Positions 10,319-21,798 of a stretch of DNA of 64,000 nucleotides are shown here, in pieces. Each line of letters starts with the position of its first letter. Within the stretch, counting starts at the first letter, position 1. The stretch spans positions 620,001 through 684,000 of the forward strand of contig JAZGUH010000774.1 of the NCBI GenBank assembly GCA_037893225.1, written 5' to 3'. The translations under genes were made by a program, and so were the position numbers. Below the pieces are notes generated by a model. That model ran no database searches. It had not been told where the DNA came from and was given only the letters and a program-made list of their open reading frames with translations. Source of the stretch: Hippasteria phrygiana (lineage: Eukaryota > Echinodermata > Asteroidea > Valvatida > Goniasteridae).

Positions 10319-10996
10319 AGAGACGGATCTAGAGGGGGTGGTTGTGGGGGTTGCAACCAGTAGCGTATCCAGCTTTTTCAGGGACAGAGGGCAAAACAAC
10401 GTCTGAACCGTCGCAAAAACACTATTTCCTTTGTTTATGACGCCTCAAATGCCCCCCCCCCCCCTCCCGCTGGATACGCCACTGGAACCCCCCCCCCCCC
10501 CCCCCCCACCTTTAGCAATGCTAAACCACAACCTTGTTACCAGTGGGTATACCATACACTGTACATTGTAAGGTACAGCCATGCTACAGCCACGCTAGCT
10601 TCAGCAGGCTGGCCCTTGCATAAATGGTTATAGGAAGATGTGCTAACCAATGCACCCGGAATGCTGATGCTCATCAATCATAGTTTTACTGTCCGTGCCA
10701 GCAAAAAGATCCTAGAAGGGGAAGATCGGACAACTGTCATTGATTTTGCCTGGTTCATAGTAAACAATTAAATTATTTTTAAGCCCAATATGAGCAAATT
10801 TTTCTTTAAAACCCACAAAATTATGCAGCTTCAAACGGTGCCCGAGATGCCTTAGATTGCAGGAGAAACCCCTAGATTTCAAAATATTCGGGGGGAGGGG
10901 GGCTTGTCCCTACTGGGAACGTGCCTTTGGCACGTTCCCCGTTTAGTGGGTGAATGGTACAACCCCTCCTTAAATGAAAGGCTAGATCCGCCCTGT
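10319..10996. mobile_element. hAT-like element, GGCGGATCTAG-type termini, with nested element
   Basis: It begins CAGAGACGGATCTAGAGG and ends GGCTAGATCCGCCCTG. A second copy at 40562-40759 has CAGGGGCGGATCTAGAGG / ATAGATCCGCCCCTG and shares the interior phrases GCAATGCTA and ACAACCCCTCC. TTACA flanks both ends, a short or imperfect duplication. A further element is inserted at 10367-10482. No coding sequence. Confidence 0.6.
10367..10482. mobile_element. Nested MITE, CAGTAGCGTATCCAGC termini
   Basis: CAGTAGCGTATCCAGC at the left and GCTGGATACGCCACTG at the right are near-perfect inverted repeats of hAT style. The insertion splits the GGGGGTTGCAA/CCCCCC phrase that is continuous in the 40.6 kb copy. 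It contains a C homopolymer. Confidence 0.6.
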
Positions 10997-10999
10997 TAC

Positions 11000-11605
11000 A
11001 TGCCCTTCGGAAGCCTTCGAAATGGCTGAAGATCTCCTACATACAGTACAGTTTTTACCTGACTCGATGAACACCCGCTTTTCTGTTTCTGAACTAAGAC
11101 CAATTATTCGCACGTGACCCAGAACTTCCTTGGAAGCGCCCTCTCGTGACTCAGTCAATACCAATGAGCAGGGGAGACCCTCACACTCGGCCGTTTCAAT
11201 CTCTCTCAATCTTAGAATAATGAGAAAAGAGAATGAAAGTAGACAAAGGGCCTATGTAAGTATTACCTAACAGCATTCTTCATGGTAACGTGATTAGAAA
11301 ATGAAAATGCACAACGCCAGTTCTCCATTGATTTTGACACAACTATATTATGGCCACGTGACCAGCAAATGATTTCTCTCTTAGAGGCTGCTGCACTTGA
11401 ATTGAACGTCACATTTCCATCATCGATAATGGCTCATCGTTCATGGTTCATAGTTCATCCTTACCCTGTGCTGACAATCGTTGGAAATAGTCTATTCCCC
11501 GACCTGATGATTCCCCGACTCTATAAATTGTTCCGTTTTATCTAAAGTATGGTCAGGGAACCAGACTACTAGAACATAATTATTTTTTTCTGTGTCTTTC
11601 CAGCA
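11000..11605. other. Non-coding; possible small TIR fragment at 11491-11568
   Basis: No gene seen. TAGTCTATTCCCCGACCTGA and TGGTCAGGGAACCAGACTA face each other at about 11493-11568, resembling the ends of the element at 28912-29330. The flanking nine bases do not match, so this may be a relic. Confidence 0.35.
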
Positions 11606-11610
11606 TCTAC

Positions 11611-11936
11611 CAGTGCTGGAGGAATCGAGTCCGGACTCGGACTCGAGTCCGGACTCGAGTCCCGATTTTTAAGGACTCGGACTCGGACTCGGACAGTCAG
11701 GACTCGGACTCGGACTCGGACAATAAGGACTCGACCAGCTCGAGGACCCGGCCCGAGTCCGGCCCAAAAAAGCCGCAATTTTGTAACGAAGTCGGAGTGT
11801 TTAGTTCGCAAATCCCGTCAGTAGCCTGCACACACATGTACTTAATTTGGTAGTACAGTACGCGTCAACCTCGTCTCCATAGTGTTCGAGCAATACGCTT
11901 CCAGAACGAGGATGAAAGTAGACCCTAGGGACGAGG
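11611..11936. mobile_element. CAGTGCTGGAGG repeat with GGACTCG array
   Basis: It starts CAGTGCTGGAGG and continues as a GGACTCG/GAGTCC array, then the phrase around CCGCAATTTTGTAACGAAGT. An inverted second copy lies at 47404-47695. The distal part, near 11866-11936, is itself a small inverted repeat (ACCTCGTC / GACGAGGT). GGACTCG arrays also occur near 44100-44190. Confidence 0.6.
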
Positions 11937-11939
11937 TGA

Positions 11940-12490
11940 GTACGATACCGGTATGATCGCGACTACGGTAACTGCTTTAAAACTGAAACACATGACGTGC
12001 ATATTTGGGTCGTGAAATGATCACAACTTGGAACTTCATTATACATGTATTGAATTCTTGGAGGATCGATCTCGTCAACTCTGCTGTATAAAATCACGCG
12101 CCTGTCAACAATCTTTTTCAGTTTTTCCTGATTTGAAGATTCTCACAACCACAAACCAGCAGGCATATTCCGGTGTCTTTGACTTTGGGATACCGGTATA
12201 TCACAGAAACATTTGGCATATTACCTCTCTGCAAAACAATCAGGCCATTCGTCTTTTACAAGCTTGATAGTGTCGTTGATCAACTCTGGGTTGGAATGAA
12301 GAGGCTCCAAAGTATACGCCATTTTATCATTCAGTTCATGACTCAGTAGCTGTATTAGGCCATGGGGCATGTGCCATTTATATGCTCAATTTGAGATTTT
12401 CGTGCAACAGCAGTGGGGACAACCTAAAATTATCATAGACTGGTTGGGTATACACCCCTCATCAAAAATTTAAATATCCCCAAATATGAA
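11940..12490. other. Non-coding, nothing recognised
   Basis: No gene-like frame longer than 79 codons, and none resembling a known family. Confidence 0.4.
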
Positions 12491-12491
12491 A

Positions 12492-12955
12492 AGTGCACAC
12501 TAATTTGTTAACGTGTATTTGGTGAAAATACATGTTAAACAATGGTAAATCAACTATAATTTAATGTAATTTTGACTTTTCCTGACCAATTTAACAATTT
12601 ATGCTAATTAATCTGCGGGGGACTATTGGGGGACTATTCGGGGACTATTGGGGGACTGTTGTCTTAGTTTCTGGTGCAAAATACAGGGGATACTTATTTT
12701 GTTAACATATAGTTGATGAAAACCCATGTTAATGGATGGTACATCAAGTGCACGTTAATGCAACATTAACATTTCTTTGCAAATTGCATGATTTTTAATA
12801 TATAATAGTAAATGGATACTTTAAATCTTCTCAAGGTTTTTGACTTCATTCAATAACCAATTTTAAGTATGCAATTAATGAAAGCTCATGTTAATGAATG
12901 GTGCATCAACTATATGCTGATGTGATGTTCTTGTTACCGGGTCAATTTTGTGATA
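12492..12955. repeat. Three degenerate tandem units, about 165-205 bp
   Basis: The phrase GATGAAAACCCATGTTAATG-like recurs at about 12515, 12715 and 12875, each followed by a TGGTACATCAACTATA-like stretch. Spacing is about 204 then about 165 bases. No coding potential. Confidence 0.55.
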
Positions 12956-12959
12956 TTAA

Positions 12960-13820
12960 GCAATATTAAAAAAAAAATTATTTAAGCTTTTATGAGCTGC
13001 ATTACCAGGTTTCAATAAATAATATACATGTCTTACAAGGCACATGAACTGTAAAAGGCTCCATATATTATTTTTTTTATTTTACTTATTGCTGAATAAA
13101 AAGTATGAAAGTACATAATAGTAGAAATATTTTGTCTGAAAACCATCGTTCATTTCATGTGCATTGTATACATGACTATGGACAAAAAATCTAAATAATC
13201 AACATGGACAAGTGCTTTTCTTTTAGATATCTTTTGTTTCCAGCATATATAATTACAAATATTATCCTTAAAGTTTGCATAAAAGGTACATGTATGTGCA
13301 ATAGCATAATTCAATTTCTCTCCAGTACAAATTATGCAACCTATTTCAAACTATTGGAATTTACCGATGTCAAGTGTTCTTTGAATCCAAATTTTAAAAT
13401 GGATACACTTCAAGTGAGCAGAGTATGTAGCAAAAATTAACCATGCTTAGATCCTCTGGTCATTTTACGCCAGCTGAATAATAATTTAGAAATGCTGCTA
13501 TAATATACAAGAACATAAGAAATTGGTTAGTACCAGTCATTTGATACATGTATAGCAACCCTGATTAAATGTAGAATTACTCTTTTGAAATAAAAGAACA
13601 TTGTGATTGTTTTTGTACATGTAACTGAAACACAAATTATTATGGCTTTATATTGTGATCCATACCGACCTGTCTTGTTTGCAGAAACATGTAATTAAAT
13701 AATCTTGATAAATTAAACTTTATGTATGTGTTGCGCAATTAATTAAAAAAATAATATGTCTCAGAAATCATCTTTCAAAATCAAAAAGTTGGCATGAGAT
13801 TATTCCTCACTATTGGGGAA
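12960..13820. other. AT-rich non-coding, nothing recognised
   Basis: Downstream (minus strand) of the Cys/His gene. I looked here for a fourth exon of that gene and for a clear AATAAA signal near its stop and found neither. Confidence 0.4.
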
Positions 13821-13826
13821 TATTTA

Positions 13827-16666
13827 CTACAAATAGTGTAAAACAATTAACCAATCAATTGCTAAAAGAAAATTATGAGAAAGAAACATTAATTTCAAAA
13901 GTAAATGTCTGAAACGGACGTCGGTTATTAGGATGAAAAAAGAGCATCTATATCTGTAAGCATGGACCAAAATCAGATTGGAGCATGTCTTGTCAAAGTT
14001 TTCTACTTCTTTGATGGTGCGTATAAAAATACGATTAAGTCTGGCCAATGTTAATATCTCTTGAAGTAGTCTCTTCTTTACTGTATCTTCACAAAACTGC
14101 ATGAATGCTTTCATGTACCCACTTTGGATTTCTGTTAATGGCTTACTTGTCTTACTAAGAAACCTTGTACATGTATAATCCTTATAACAATCTCTGTGAT
14201 ATTGAAGTTCCCGAGCAACCAAGTCCTCACCCTCTATCTGCTCCAGCATTTCAATGTGTCCCTTTCTTCGTGCTGCCTCTAACAGTTGTCCACCAGTAAT
14301 CAGTTCACATTTTACCAGTCTCGTTAGTGTTCGTTTACCTGCAAGGGGGGAAATAAAAACAAAAACAAAACAAAAACAATTACCAGGAGCTAATTTAAAA
14401 AAAAAATCAGCTCCCAGTTCACAGGAATTTTCTTTCCAATAAGGCCAATGACTGGAAAAAATTGTGAAAATCTAAGCGCTGGGTTGCATATTTTTCAGTC
14501 TGTAATGGGCCATATCTTGAGATCCAATTCGGCTTCACCTACAATTTTTTCATGATCATTGCTAAACTTATCAACACCACTAGCACTAGGTAAAACAAAT
14601 TGTCTGGAATTTCAGTAAGTGGGTGAACAATCACCTCAAACTTGGGTTAACTTTTTTTTAACCACCCTGTAATTACCTGTTATTCTGTCCAGCTTGTATA
14701 TATTTGTATGGCAGAATAAACATTCCTCCGGGAACATGTGGCGTTTCCTCCATTCTCTCCTGACATCTGATCCAAGTGTGCGTTTTCTTGGTGGCTCTCC
14801 TACATCTCCCACATCTTGGACTGGAACTTGCTGGTTCAATTCTGTTCCCTCATCTGCAAAATGACAAGGAAAGAAAAAAAGTTGATTCAACATATTTTAC
14901 TACATACAAATATAGTGACAAACTTTGGGGAAAAAAGGGTCGGTAGGTACATGTAGGAACAAAAAAAATAAAAGTTTGTTTTTATTTTCACTTGTAAGTG
15001 TAGTTCCTTTTCTGAAAGTCAAAATCAAATTAATAGAGTAAGGGCTTCCCTAATAGTTCTTTAAACTATTGGGGTCAAAAAATGACAATTGATGGTAAAT
15101 GAATTTTTTTTTGGGGGGGGGGGATCTAGGCTTATAAAAAAATTCAATCAGGAGGTTTTTATGGTCGATCGGGTTACGTGAAACAAATATTTTCTTCTTA
15201 GTCCTTTCTTGTTCAATAGACCCATGTACTGATGATGTAATCGTATTGCATTATGGGAGCATTAGCGGGTCATTTTTTACTTGAATACTTTAATAGTCTT
15301 TATTGAATTACACTTGAGTGACAAAACCAAATATTGTAGTTTTGGGTATACCCATTCTAGTAAAAAAATGTAAAGAGGAACAATTTTGATCACTGAAAAG
15401 ATTTGGAATTTTGTTGACAGCTTCATTATGCGTAGTCTGCTTTCAAGAGTTAGTGTACACTTGGGCTAAAATGACCCCCTATTGCTCCCATCATACACCA
15501 GCTCAACAGTACCGGTACAGGGGTCTATTGTACTATAGTGCAATAAAAAAATACAATCCAAAACAAGTGGAAGGGCCTTTCAAGTAGGGTTGGTCGGGAA
15601 ATATAATGCTTTTTTTGTATTACTGTACAAAGAAAAATTTGGGATAGTATTAATTTGTACTGGAAAAAAATTACCATTTCAAACATAAAATTGGGTCGGT
15701 CAGGCCCCTTTAAAAAGGCAGTATACTTAAGTCTAAAGTGATGACCGGATATGGAATTCTTTCCTATTAAAAAGACAGCAGATAAAAATTCAAACCAATG
15801 CAAAAAAAAATATTTTAAAAATTCCTTAACACGACATTTTCTATTAAAGACATTTGCACATATACCCACATCGTCGGTGGGAAAAATAGAAAAATATAAT
15901 TTAGAAGGTTCAAATATATGTACATGTATATTGAAATTTTAGAAATATATTTTACTTTAATACCTCCTACCAAAATCGGTCAAAAACAGAAGACAAAAAA
16001 TAGCCAACCCTCATTGATTACAACTGTCTAAACATGTGGCACAACCTGTTATTTAAAGATTTATGTCGTCGGCAAAATCTGTAAAAAATGATGAAGAAAT
16101 CAACATGTATGGGAACACTTTGAGTGACTTTTGGCCTACTTGGTGCCAATAACTTCCAACACAGAAAACACAAATTTTCTTCCCCTAAGGCTAATATAAT
16201 AATATTGCACTAAAATATCCCAACAAAATTCTCAAAATTCAAGGTTGTGCCAAGTGTTTATACAATTCTGAACACAAATGGATGGTTATTTTCCAAGATT
16301 TGGTGTTCCTGACTGATTTTGGTGGGGTAAAGTAAAATCTTTCCGGTCCTAGTTACTCGGACTATAAAAAATCATGACAATAATGGAAAATGTTCATGAT
16401 CAGTAAGCGCATGTTTATCAAAATAAAATGTCCATTTGAAGCTTATAAATTGCATTTTTGTACCCACCTGGAGCGGAAGTTTTGCTTTCCTTTCTTCCTA
16501 TTTTGCTGATGTCACAGAAGCGCTGATAACAACTGTAGTGATAGCCGATATTGACATCTGTTGGTTGTGCAGCAATGCATGATTCTACATCACGAAAATC
16601 AATACCCAACTTCGTGGCGGTCTCGGTGACAATTTCACTCTCTTTGCAGTCGCATTTCAGCCACAT
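13827..16666 (-). CDS. Three-exon gene, uncharacterised Cys/His protein with two YHxxCY motifs
   Basis: Exons are 16666-16468 (ATG start), 14853-14677 and 14338-13827 (stop). Donors are CAG|GTGGGTA and ACAG|GTAATT; acceptors are TTTTGCAG and CCCTTGCAG, both after pyrimidine-rich tracts. Both introns are phase 1 and the frame is continuous, giving about 295 residues. Exon 1 has KCDC then GYHYSCYQRFCD. Exon 2 has PPRKRTLGSDVRREW then FPEECLFCH. Exon 3 has RTLTRLVKCELI, LLEAARRKGH and LQYHRDCYKDYT. Two modules each pair a CxC/CxxC knuckle with YHxxCYxxF/T, suggesting two zinc-binding folds. Similar YHxxCY proteins are, from memory, abundant and unnamed in marine invertebrates; function is unknown to me. 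The C-terminal 30-40 residues are hydrophobic and may be read-through of a missed donor, so the real protein may be longer. Confidence 0.7.
15214..15531. mobile_element. MITE in intron 1 of the Cys/His gene
   Basis: CAATAGACCCATGTACTG at the left faces CAGTACCGGTACAGGGGTCTATTG-type sequence at the right. Inner arms GGGAGCATTAGCGGGTCATT and its complement at about 15468-15494 also pair. No clear TSD. Confidence 0.5.
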
Positions 16667-16699
16667 TGTTGCAAAGTCGACAAATCGTTTCTAGTTGTC

Positions 16700-17170
16700 A
16701 TTACGAAATGTAATAAAATTGGTTTTGGCTGAAGGAACGACATGCATTACGCAAAATTTGGACGAAAATTAGGCAGCATTCGCCGTGGCAGTGTTATCCA
16801 CGGGCGCCGCCATCTTGGTCTTCAACCACATAATACAGCGATCGCGATTGGTCAATTGCTTTCACGGCTCATCGTACTCTTGTAACAATGCTGCTGATTG
16901 GCTGAACGTGTGAGCTCAACATCCACGTTCACGCAATTTGAAAACAGAATGAGTAGAGAAAGTATTCGTTTTTTACGGCTTAATGTGCAATTTTTATCAT
17001 TGGGGATAATCAATTTCAAGATTACTATAATATTTTACGAATTATCAGCTATGAATTAAGTTGTCCCCAGCATTGTTGCACGAAACAACAGCTTTTAATG
17101 GGATGTATTGCGGCCTATATGTACCAGTGTACCAGCACATACGCGCGCGTACACCCGTTCGTAGGCTAGG
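16700..17170. promoter_or_regulatory. Region upstream of the Cys/His gene, likely to hold its promoter
   Basis: Sequence 5' of the ATG at 16666 (minus strand). No TATA box or specific element was identified. GCCGCCATCTTGG lies at about 16806. The promoter role is inferred only from position. Confidence 0.25.
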
Positions 17171-17171
17171 C

Positions 17172-17676
17172 CTGAGCAAGTTCGGTTGGGCGACTAGAGT
17201 GACTAGACTTAACCATAGTCGATCTAGATGTCACCCGAACGCTGCGCGGTTTGACTAGCTAGTGCAACTGGATCAACCTAGCTCCGGACCATGGTTTGTC
17301 TAGTCACTCGCGAGTTACGTCACGGTTTCAAGATGGAGGATCGGTAAACTGGGCAAGTTTTGCAAACGTTTACAATAATTTGTTGGTTTTGTCCAATGAT
17401 AATAACTCTTTGCAATAAGATAATGAATTATTTATTGCACCAAAGTTAAGTACAGAAAATAATAGAAATAAATAATAGAAAATAAAAATGACGTACCAAC
17501 ATTTGCTTCGTTAACAATTAGCAGAGGACATTCTTTACACAGTTTGTTGTTGCTACACAAACTAGATTTGACGTAGTTGATCGACTAGATGCGTTCGAGT
17601 GAAAACAGACCACGCATGCGTGATTTGAATCGCAAAATTGACAAAAGGGACTAGATCAGCAGCACCCGAACTTGCT
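17172..17676. mobile_element. TIR element, GAGCAAGTTCGG termini
   Basis: The left end GAGCAAGTTCGG is inverted at the right end as CCGAACTTGCTC, and inner arms with GACTAGA also pair. CCT directly abuts both ends, a possible 3-bp duplication. No coding content. Confidence 0.5.
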
Positions 17677-17685
17677 CCCTGCTGC

Positions 17686-17830
17686 TAGTCTTGGTTCCAA
17701 GACGTTACTGTCTGATACTTGTCATCAACAGAGGGCGCAATTTCCAGGCTGTCACCAGCGGGCGAGCGCGCGATCAATCACGGAGTTACAGTATAGTAAC
17801 GTCTTCGATATTTCTTACTTTTGGGGGCGG
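17686..17830. mobile_element. TAGTC-terminus fragment
   Basis: TAGTCTTGGTTCCAAGACG, the terminus of the elements at 19093 and 38026, opens here. The opposite arm (AGTAACGTCTTCGA near 17800) is partial and no duplication was found. A truncated relative. Confidence 0.4.
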
Positions 17831-17834
17831 GACC

Positions 17835-19090
17835 CGACTATGGAAATCGTGGCTAAACATGCATCATTCATATCACGTGACTGGTCTGACCTCCATGGTT
17901 AAGTTTGACCGATTGCCCCAATTATGCAAAATGCGCCTGCGGTCGACGCGACGGGTAATATAATACCGTTTGGAAAAAAACGTGGATGTACTACTGTGTA
18001 CAAAAGCCACTTGTAGGCCTACATACAATGTAGGCCTACATGTACATGTATTTATGTACAATGTACAATGTACATCCACATTTGAACACTGTGGATTGTA
18101 TTGTATAGTGTACGTATACGTACTTGAACTTCAAGTTTGAATAACTTGGGAGTTTCTGATCTTGCTTGCTACGTCCCAGAATGAGATAATGATAATTTAC
18201 CTGCAGGTGTGCACTTTAATCTGGGATGTTAATTAGCCAATGTGAATGAATAAATGCAGAATAGTCAAATTTTTCAATTATTTTTTATCAAAGATTGATT
18301 TTTGCCAGTCTTGTTTAATTACATGTACAAACATGTGGTGCCTTTTTTTGCAGCCAGCCATGGCCAGGCCCAGTATTGTATTGGATATTTTAGTCCAGTT
18401 AGTTGCATGCACAATAAATTTACAGGACGGTCTTTGGTCAACTTTTGACTGAAAAACGTTTTTACTCACTTTGTCTTCAAGGTGAAGCTTAAATTCATCA
18501 TTGTCTTATTTATTTATATTTCTCCCAATAAAAAATTCCTCCACTAAATACATTACATTCCTACATGTGTATAGTAATCCATATATACTAATATTTGAAA
18601 AAGTGAACATGAAGAAGAGAAGTCTGAAATAGCAAGCCCAGCAAACCACTTAAATGCAGTGGATTTAAAATCAAAGTAGATGGTTAACTTCACTCATTTA
18701 TTTTAATTCTTGAGGTAAACATAATTTTTCACTGGATAGAATGTATTTCTGTAAAGATTTTACCATTATTGTAAAGTTACATTTATGTTAACATATACTT
18801 TACCATTGAAGGTTAGAACTGCCACAGAGTTCATCAGAAATATGAAACACACCATTTGTTACATCTCTTTTTTCATGTATTTTCAATTTCCATCCTGAAA
18901 AATTAAATTGGCAGATGTACCGGTCATTATACTACTCAGTGTAAAACAAAATCGACATTACATGTACATGTGGCATTTAAAAAAATGTATAATACATTTA
19001 TTTATACAAACTGGCTGGGACGTCCTCCATTCTGAAGTCTTTTTTAAGTTTATCACCTCACATGTTTATACACCAGTGTTCTAGCTCATA
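17835..19090. other. Non-coding, ACATGTACATG-rich
   Basis: TAGGCCTACATG and ACATGTACATG-type palindromes cluster at about 18015-18075. No gene recognised. Confidence 0.4.
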
Positions 19091-19092
19091 CA

Positions 19093-19924
19093 TAGTCTAT
19101 GTTCCAAGACGTTCTTAGCGGTGCGACGTATAGCGCGCACGGCCGGCCGACAGCGCCCTCTCGCTACACACACACACACGCCAAGGCCAAATCGCTAAGA
19201 CCGTCTAGGGAATTTCACAAGTTCTGCTCGCGAAATCGCGAGCGGAACTGTGTGGCATTTGCATGCGCGTGTGACGTACTGCATCGCATGTAAATAGCCA
19301 ACACTCACTAGTCTAGTTTCTGTACTCACGTCGAAGATTTCTCAATCATGTTTGCCAGTCCAGAATCACTCTGCTCAGAACGTTAACTGACTAGTAAGTT
19401 ATTAACATGAAAAAGAATGAAACTGCTGCAAACTGCTGACTGACTGAATGGACCTGAAATATACAAATCAAAAAATTAGCTGGCCTGACGTTTCGAACTC
19501 AAGCAAGTTCTTTCTCAAAGGTGAATGACAGAGTACAAGAAACAAACATGTAGGGAACACACATGCATGAGGGGGTGGGTGGAGAAACACAAAAGAGGGA
19601 TGCAAAGGAGCATGGCAGATAGGCAGTGGGTAAACATCAAAGGGAGAGGAAAGGACAGCCAGAAAGACAGGAACAAAGAGGTGTGATTAGGGTAAGGATG
19701 AAGTAAGTTATTACTTAAACATGAGTTTCCTCCAATGCGCAAGCGCGATTATTCGTTTGACCCGCCTGTTAAATTATGCATAAGCAGGTCGCGCGCGCTC
19801 CCTTGCGAAATTCCCAAGACGTTCTTAGCGATTTGGCCTTGGCGTGTGTTTGTGTGTAGCTAGAGGGCGCTGCCGTGCGCGCTGTACGTCGCACCGCGCT
19901 AAGGACGTCTTGGAACCAAGACTA
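19093..19924. mobile_element. TIR element with 9-bp TSD (GCTCATACA), copy A
   Basis: The ends are TAGTCTATGTTCCAAGACG and its complement ending CCAAGACTA. GCTCATACA flanks both sides (19084-19092, 19925-19933). It matches the element at 38026-38977 in opposite orientation, but lacks the helicase segment: the junction reads GTACTCACGTCGAAGATTTC, an internal deletion with a CG overlap. A separate about 300-bp insertion (about 19402-19705) is flanked by AGTAAGTTATT repeats. No transposase seen. Confidence 0.8.
19402..19705. mobile_element. Insertion inside copy A, about 11-bp flanking repeat
   Basis: AGTAAGTTATT occurs on both sides of a block absent from the related element at 38 kb. The flank length suggests target-primed (SINE or LINE-like) insertion. 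The block holds GACGTTTCGAACTCAAGCA, slightly B-box-like. Class uncertain. Confidence 0.5.
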
Positions 19925-19934
19925 GCTCATACAG

Positions 19935-20895
19935 TGTACATGCACAATATATAATGTACATGTCATCGGGTAATACCTTCTCATAAATTGTTACATGTAC
20001 CTTCACTCAAGCGCGCCTCCATGATTTGACTATGACATGTGTGGAGCTAGACCGGGAAAAGGGCGGGGGGGGGGGGGGGGTTATCATGACATTTCCAAAA
20101 CCAACCAACTGAAAATTTCGAAGGGGGTGGGGGGGGGGGGGGGGTTGGACACTACGCTGTTTATTATACATGTATTAATTATGGTCCATACACAAACCCA
20201 AATTTTACCCTCTTTCCGACAATTCTACTGTAATTTCCATATGAAATTTATAATTACCTCCTAGTCTATTTTAATTTTTTTCTTCTGCCTGGTTTTATTG
20301 TCTAGGGGTGATATTGTCATAAAGTGTGTGCGGGTGGAGATATATTCCCCATCCCCACAACCCCGAAATCTATGTTTTTGCCTTCACTTATCAACACTTC
20401 TTCTTGTCGACAATTTTTTGGGGATTATATTTAACTAAAAAAGTTGGGCTATTATGCACGCCGTATGTATCACCTTTTGTTAATCCTTTCTATGTCTTCC
20501 TTTGTATACAAATTGTTGTTAAAATTCTTTTTTTTTAAATGATCAATTATGACTGTAATGAAATCAATTGTGATGTAGTTCTTTTAACCAATATATGTAC
20601 ACCGACTACTGCATGTATTTTTTCTATTACATGTGGAATAGTAACCACGTAAACACACTGGCTGTCATCAAAGGTTATAATAGTACTAAATTTGCATTCG
20701 GAAGTATTAAAATATACCTCACATGTTCACTCATCATCCGCACAAATATTTCGTATAGGCCTACACTTTATTTAATGTCTAAATAAACTTCAGCTGCACT
20801 ACAGAAATCAGCTGCACTACAGTACAGATACTTCGCGGATTTTAACGACACGTACGTCGTGCCGCCTACACGTCAACTTAAAAAATATTTCCCAC
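19935..20895. other. Non-coding with poly-G runs
   Basis: G homopolymers lie at about 20063-20080 and 20126-20143. Short open frames are AT-rich and unlike proteins. Confidence 0.4.
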
Positions 20896-21040
20896 AGACA
20901 TGACAGACTGGGTCACGCGGATCGCGCAATCCTTCATCCAAAACAATACAACGGTCGACGCGTCGGGCCCGGGCGCGGTGAATTCAAATTTCCAGACAAC
21001 ACAACACACATACACAAAAAACCGCCAGCTAGAGAGGGTG

Positions 21041-21520
21041 ATGTTGTTGTTGTTGTTGTTGTTGTTGGTTTGGTTGGCACTTATGGCAAACTATGTGCCC
21101 TGTGTGCCAGTGACTGCGAAAATTAGTGATATCACCGTGATGATTTATCAATGCTGGCACGAGCGCCTACGATCCCGATCCCCCAGACACACAATGCTGC
21201 AGTGGTCATGCAGGGCCGAGCCGTTTCCCAGCAATTTAAGAGCCCGGGCCGGCTCCGCCGGTATGTTCACAGGCTCGCGTACCCTCATGTTGTTGTTGTT
21301 GTTGTTGGTTTGGTTGGCACTTATGGCAAACTATGTGCCCTGTGTGCCAGTGACTGCGAAAATTAGTGATAACACCGTGATGATTTATCAATGCTGGCAC
21401 GAGCGCCTACGATCCCCCAGACACACAATGCTGCAGTGGTCCTGCAGGGCCGAGCCGTTTCCCAGCAATTTAAGAGCCCGGGCTCCGCCGGTATGTTCAC
21501 AGGCTCGCGTACCCTCAGGT
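21041..21520. repeat. Tandem duplication, about 230-240 bp unit
   Basis: Two near-identical units both start with a (GTT)n run followed by GGTTTGGTTGGCACTTATGG and end at CTCGCGTACCCTCA. Unit 2 lacks short segments (6 and 4 bases), which preserves an open frame of 236 codons from 20900. The predicted protein (poly-Leu then a duplicated block) looks like a by-product of the repeat, not a gene. Confidence 0.8.
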
Positions 21521-21627
21521 GAAGAATGGCAGCATTATGTCCGGTCAATCGCAAGCACTCAGCGCCTGCGCATGCGCCACACCACAAAATCAGAGATGAC
21601 ATGCTCTTGACCTAGGTCATGTACAAA

Positions 21628-21662
21628 GATCGTATAGCGCCGCGTAGCGCGCGGCGCTATAG
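21628..21662. repeat. GC-rich palindrome
   Basis: TATAGCGCCGCG and CGCGGCGCTATA pair across a short spacer. A strong hairpin; no terminator context applies here. Confidence 0.6.
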
Positions 21663-21798
21663 GATCCTTGGTCATGTATTACAATAATATAGTCACAGTT
21701 TGGAATATGTCACAACATTAACAGTGTAGTACAATCCATTCATTTATTTATATACTAATGTTGCAGGCGTGTATATAGGTCAAAATTTGACGAATATG

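Noticed and set aside
20900..21610. 236-codon secreted or membrane protein
   Set aside because: Explained by a (GTT)n-containing tandem duplication; kept only as a low-interest finding.
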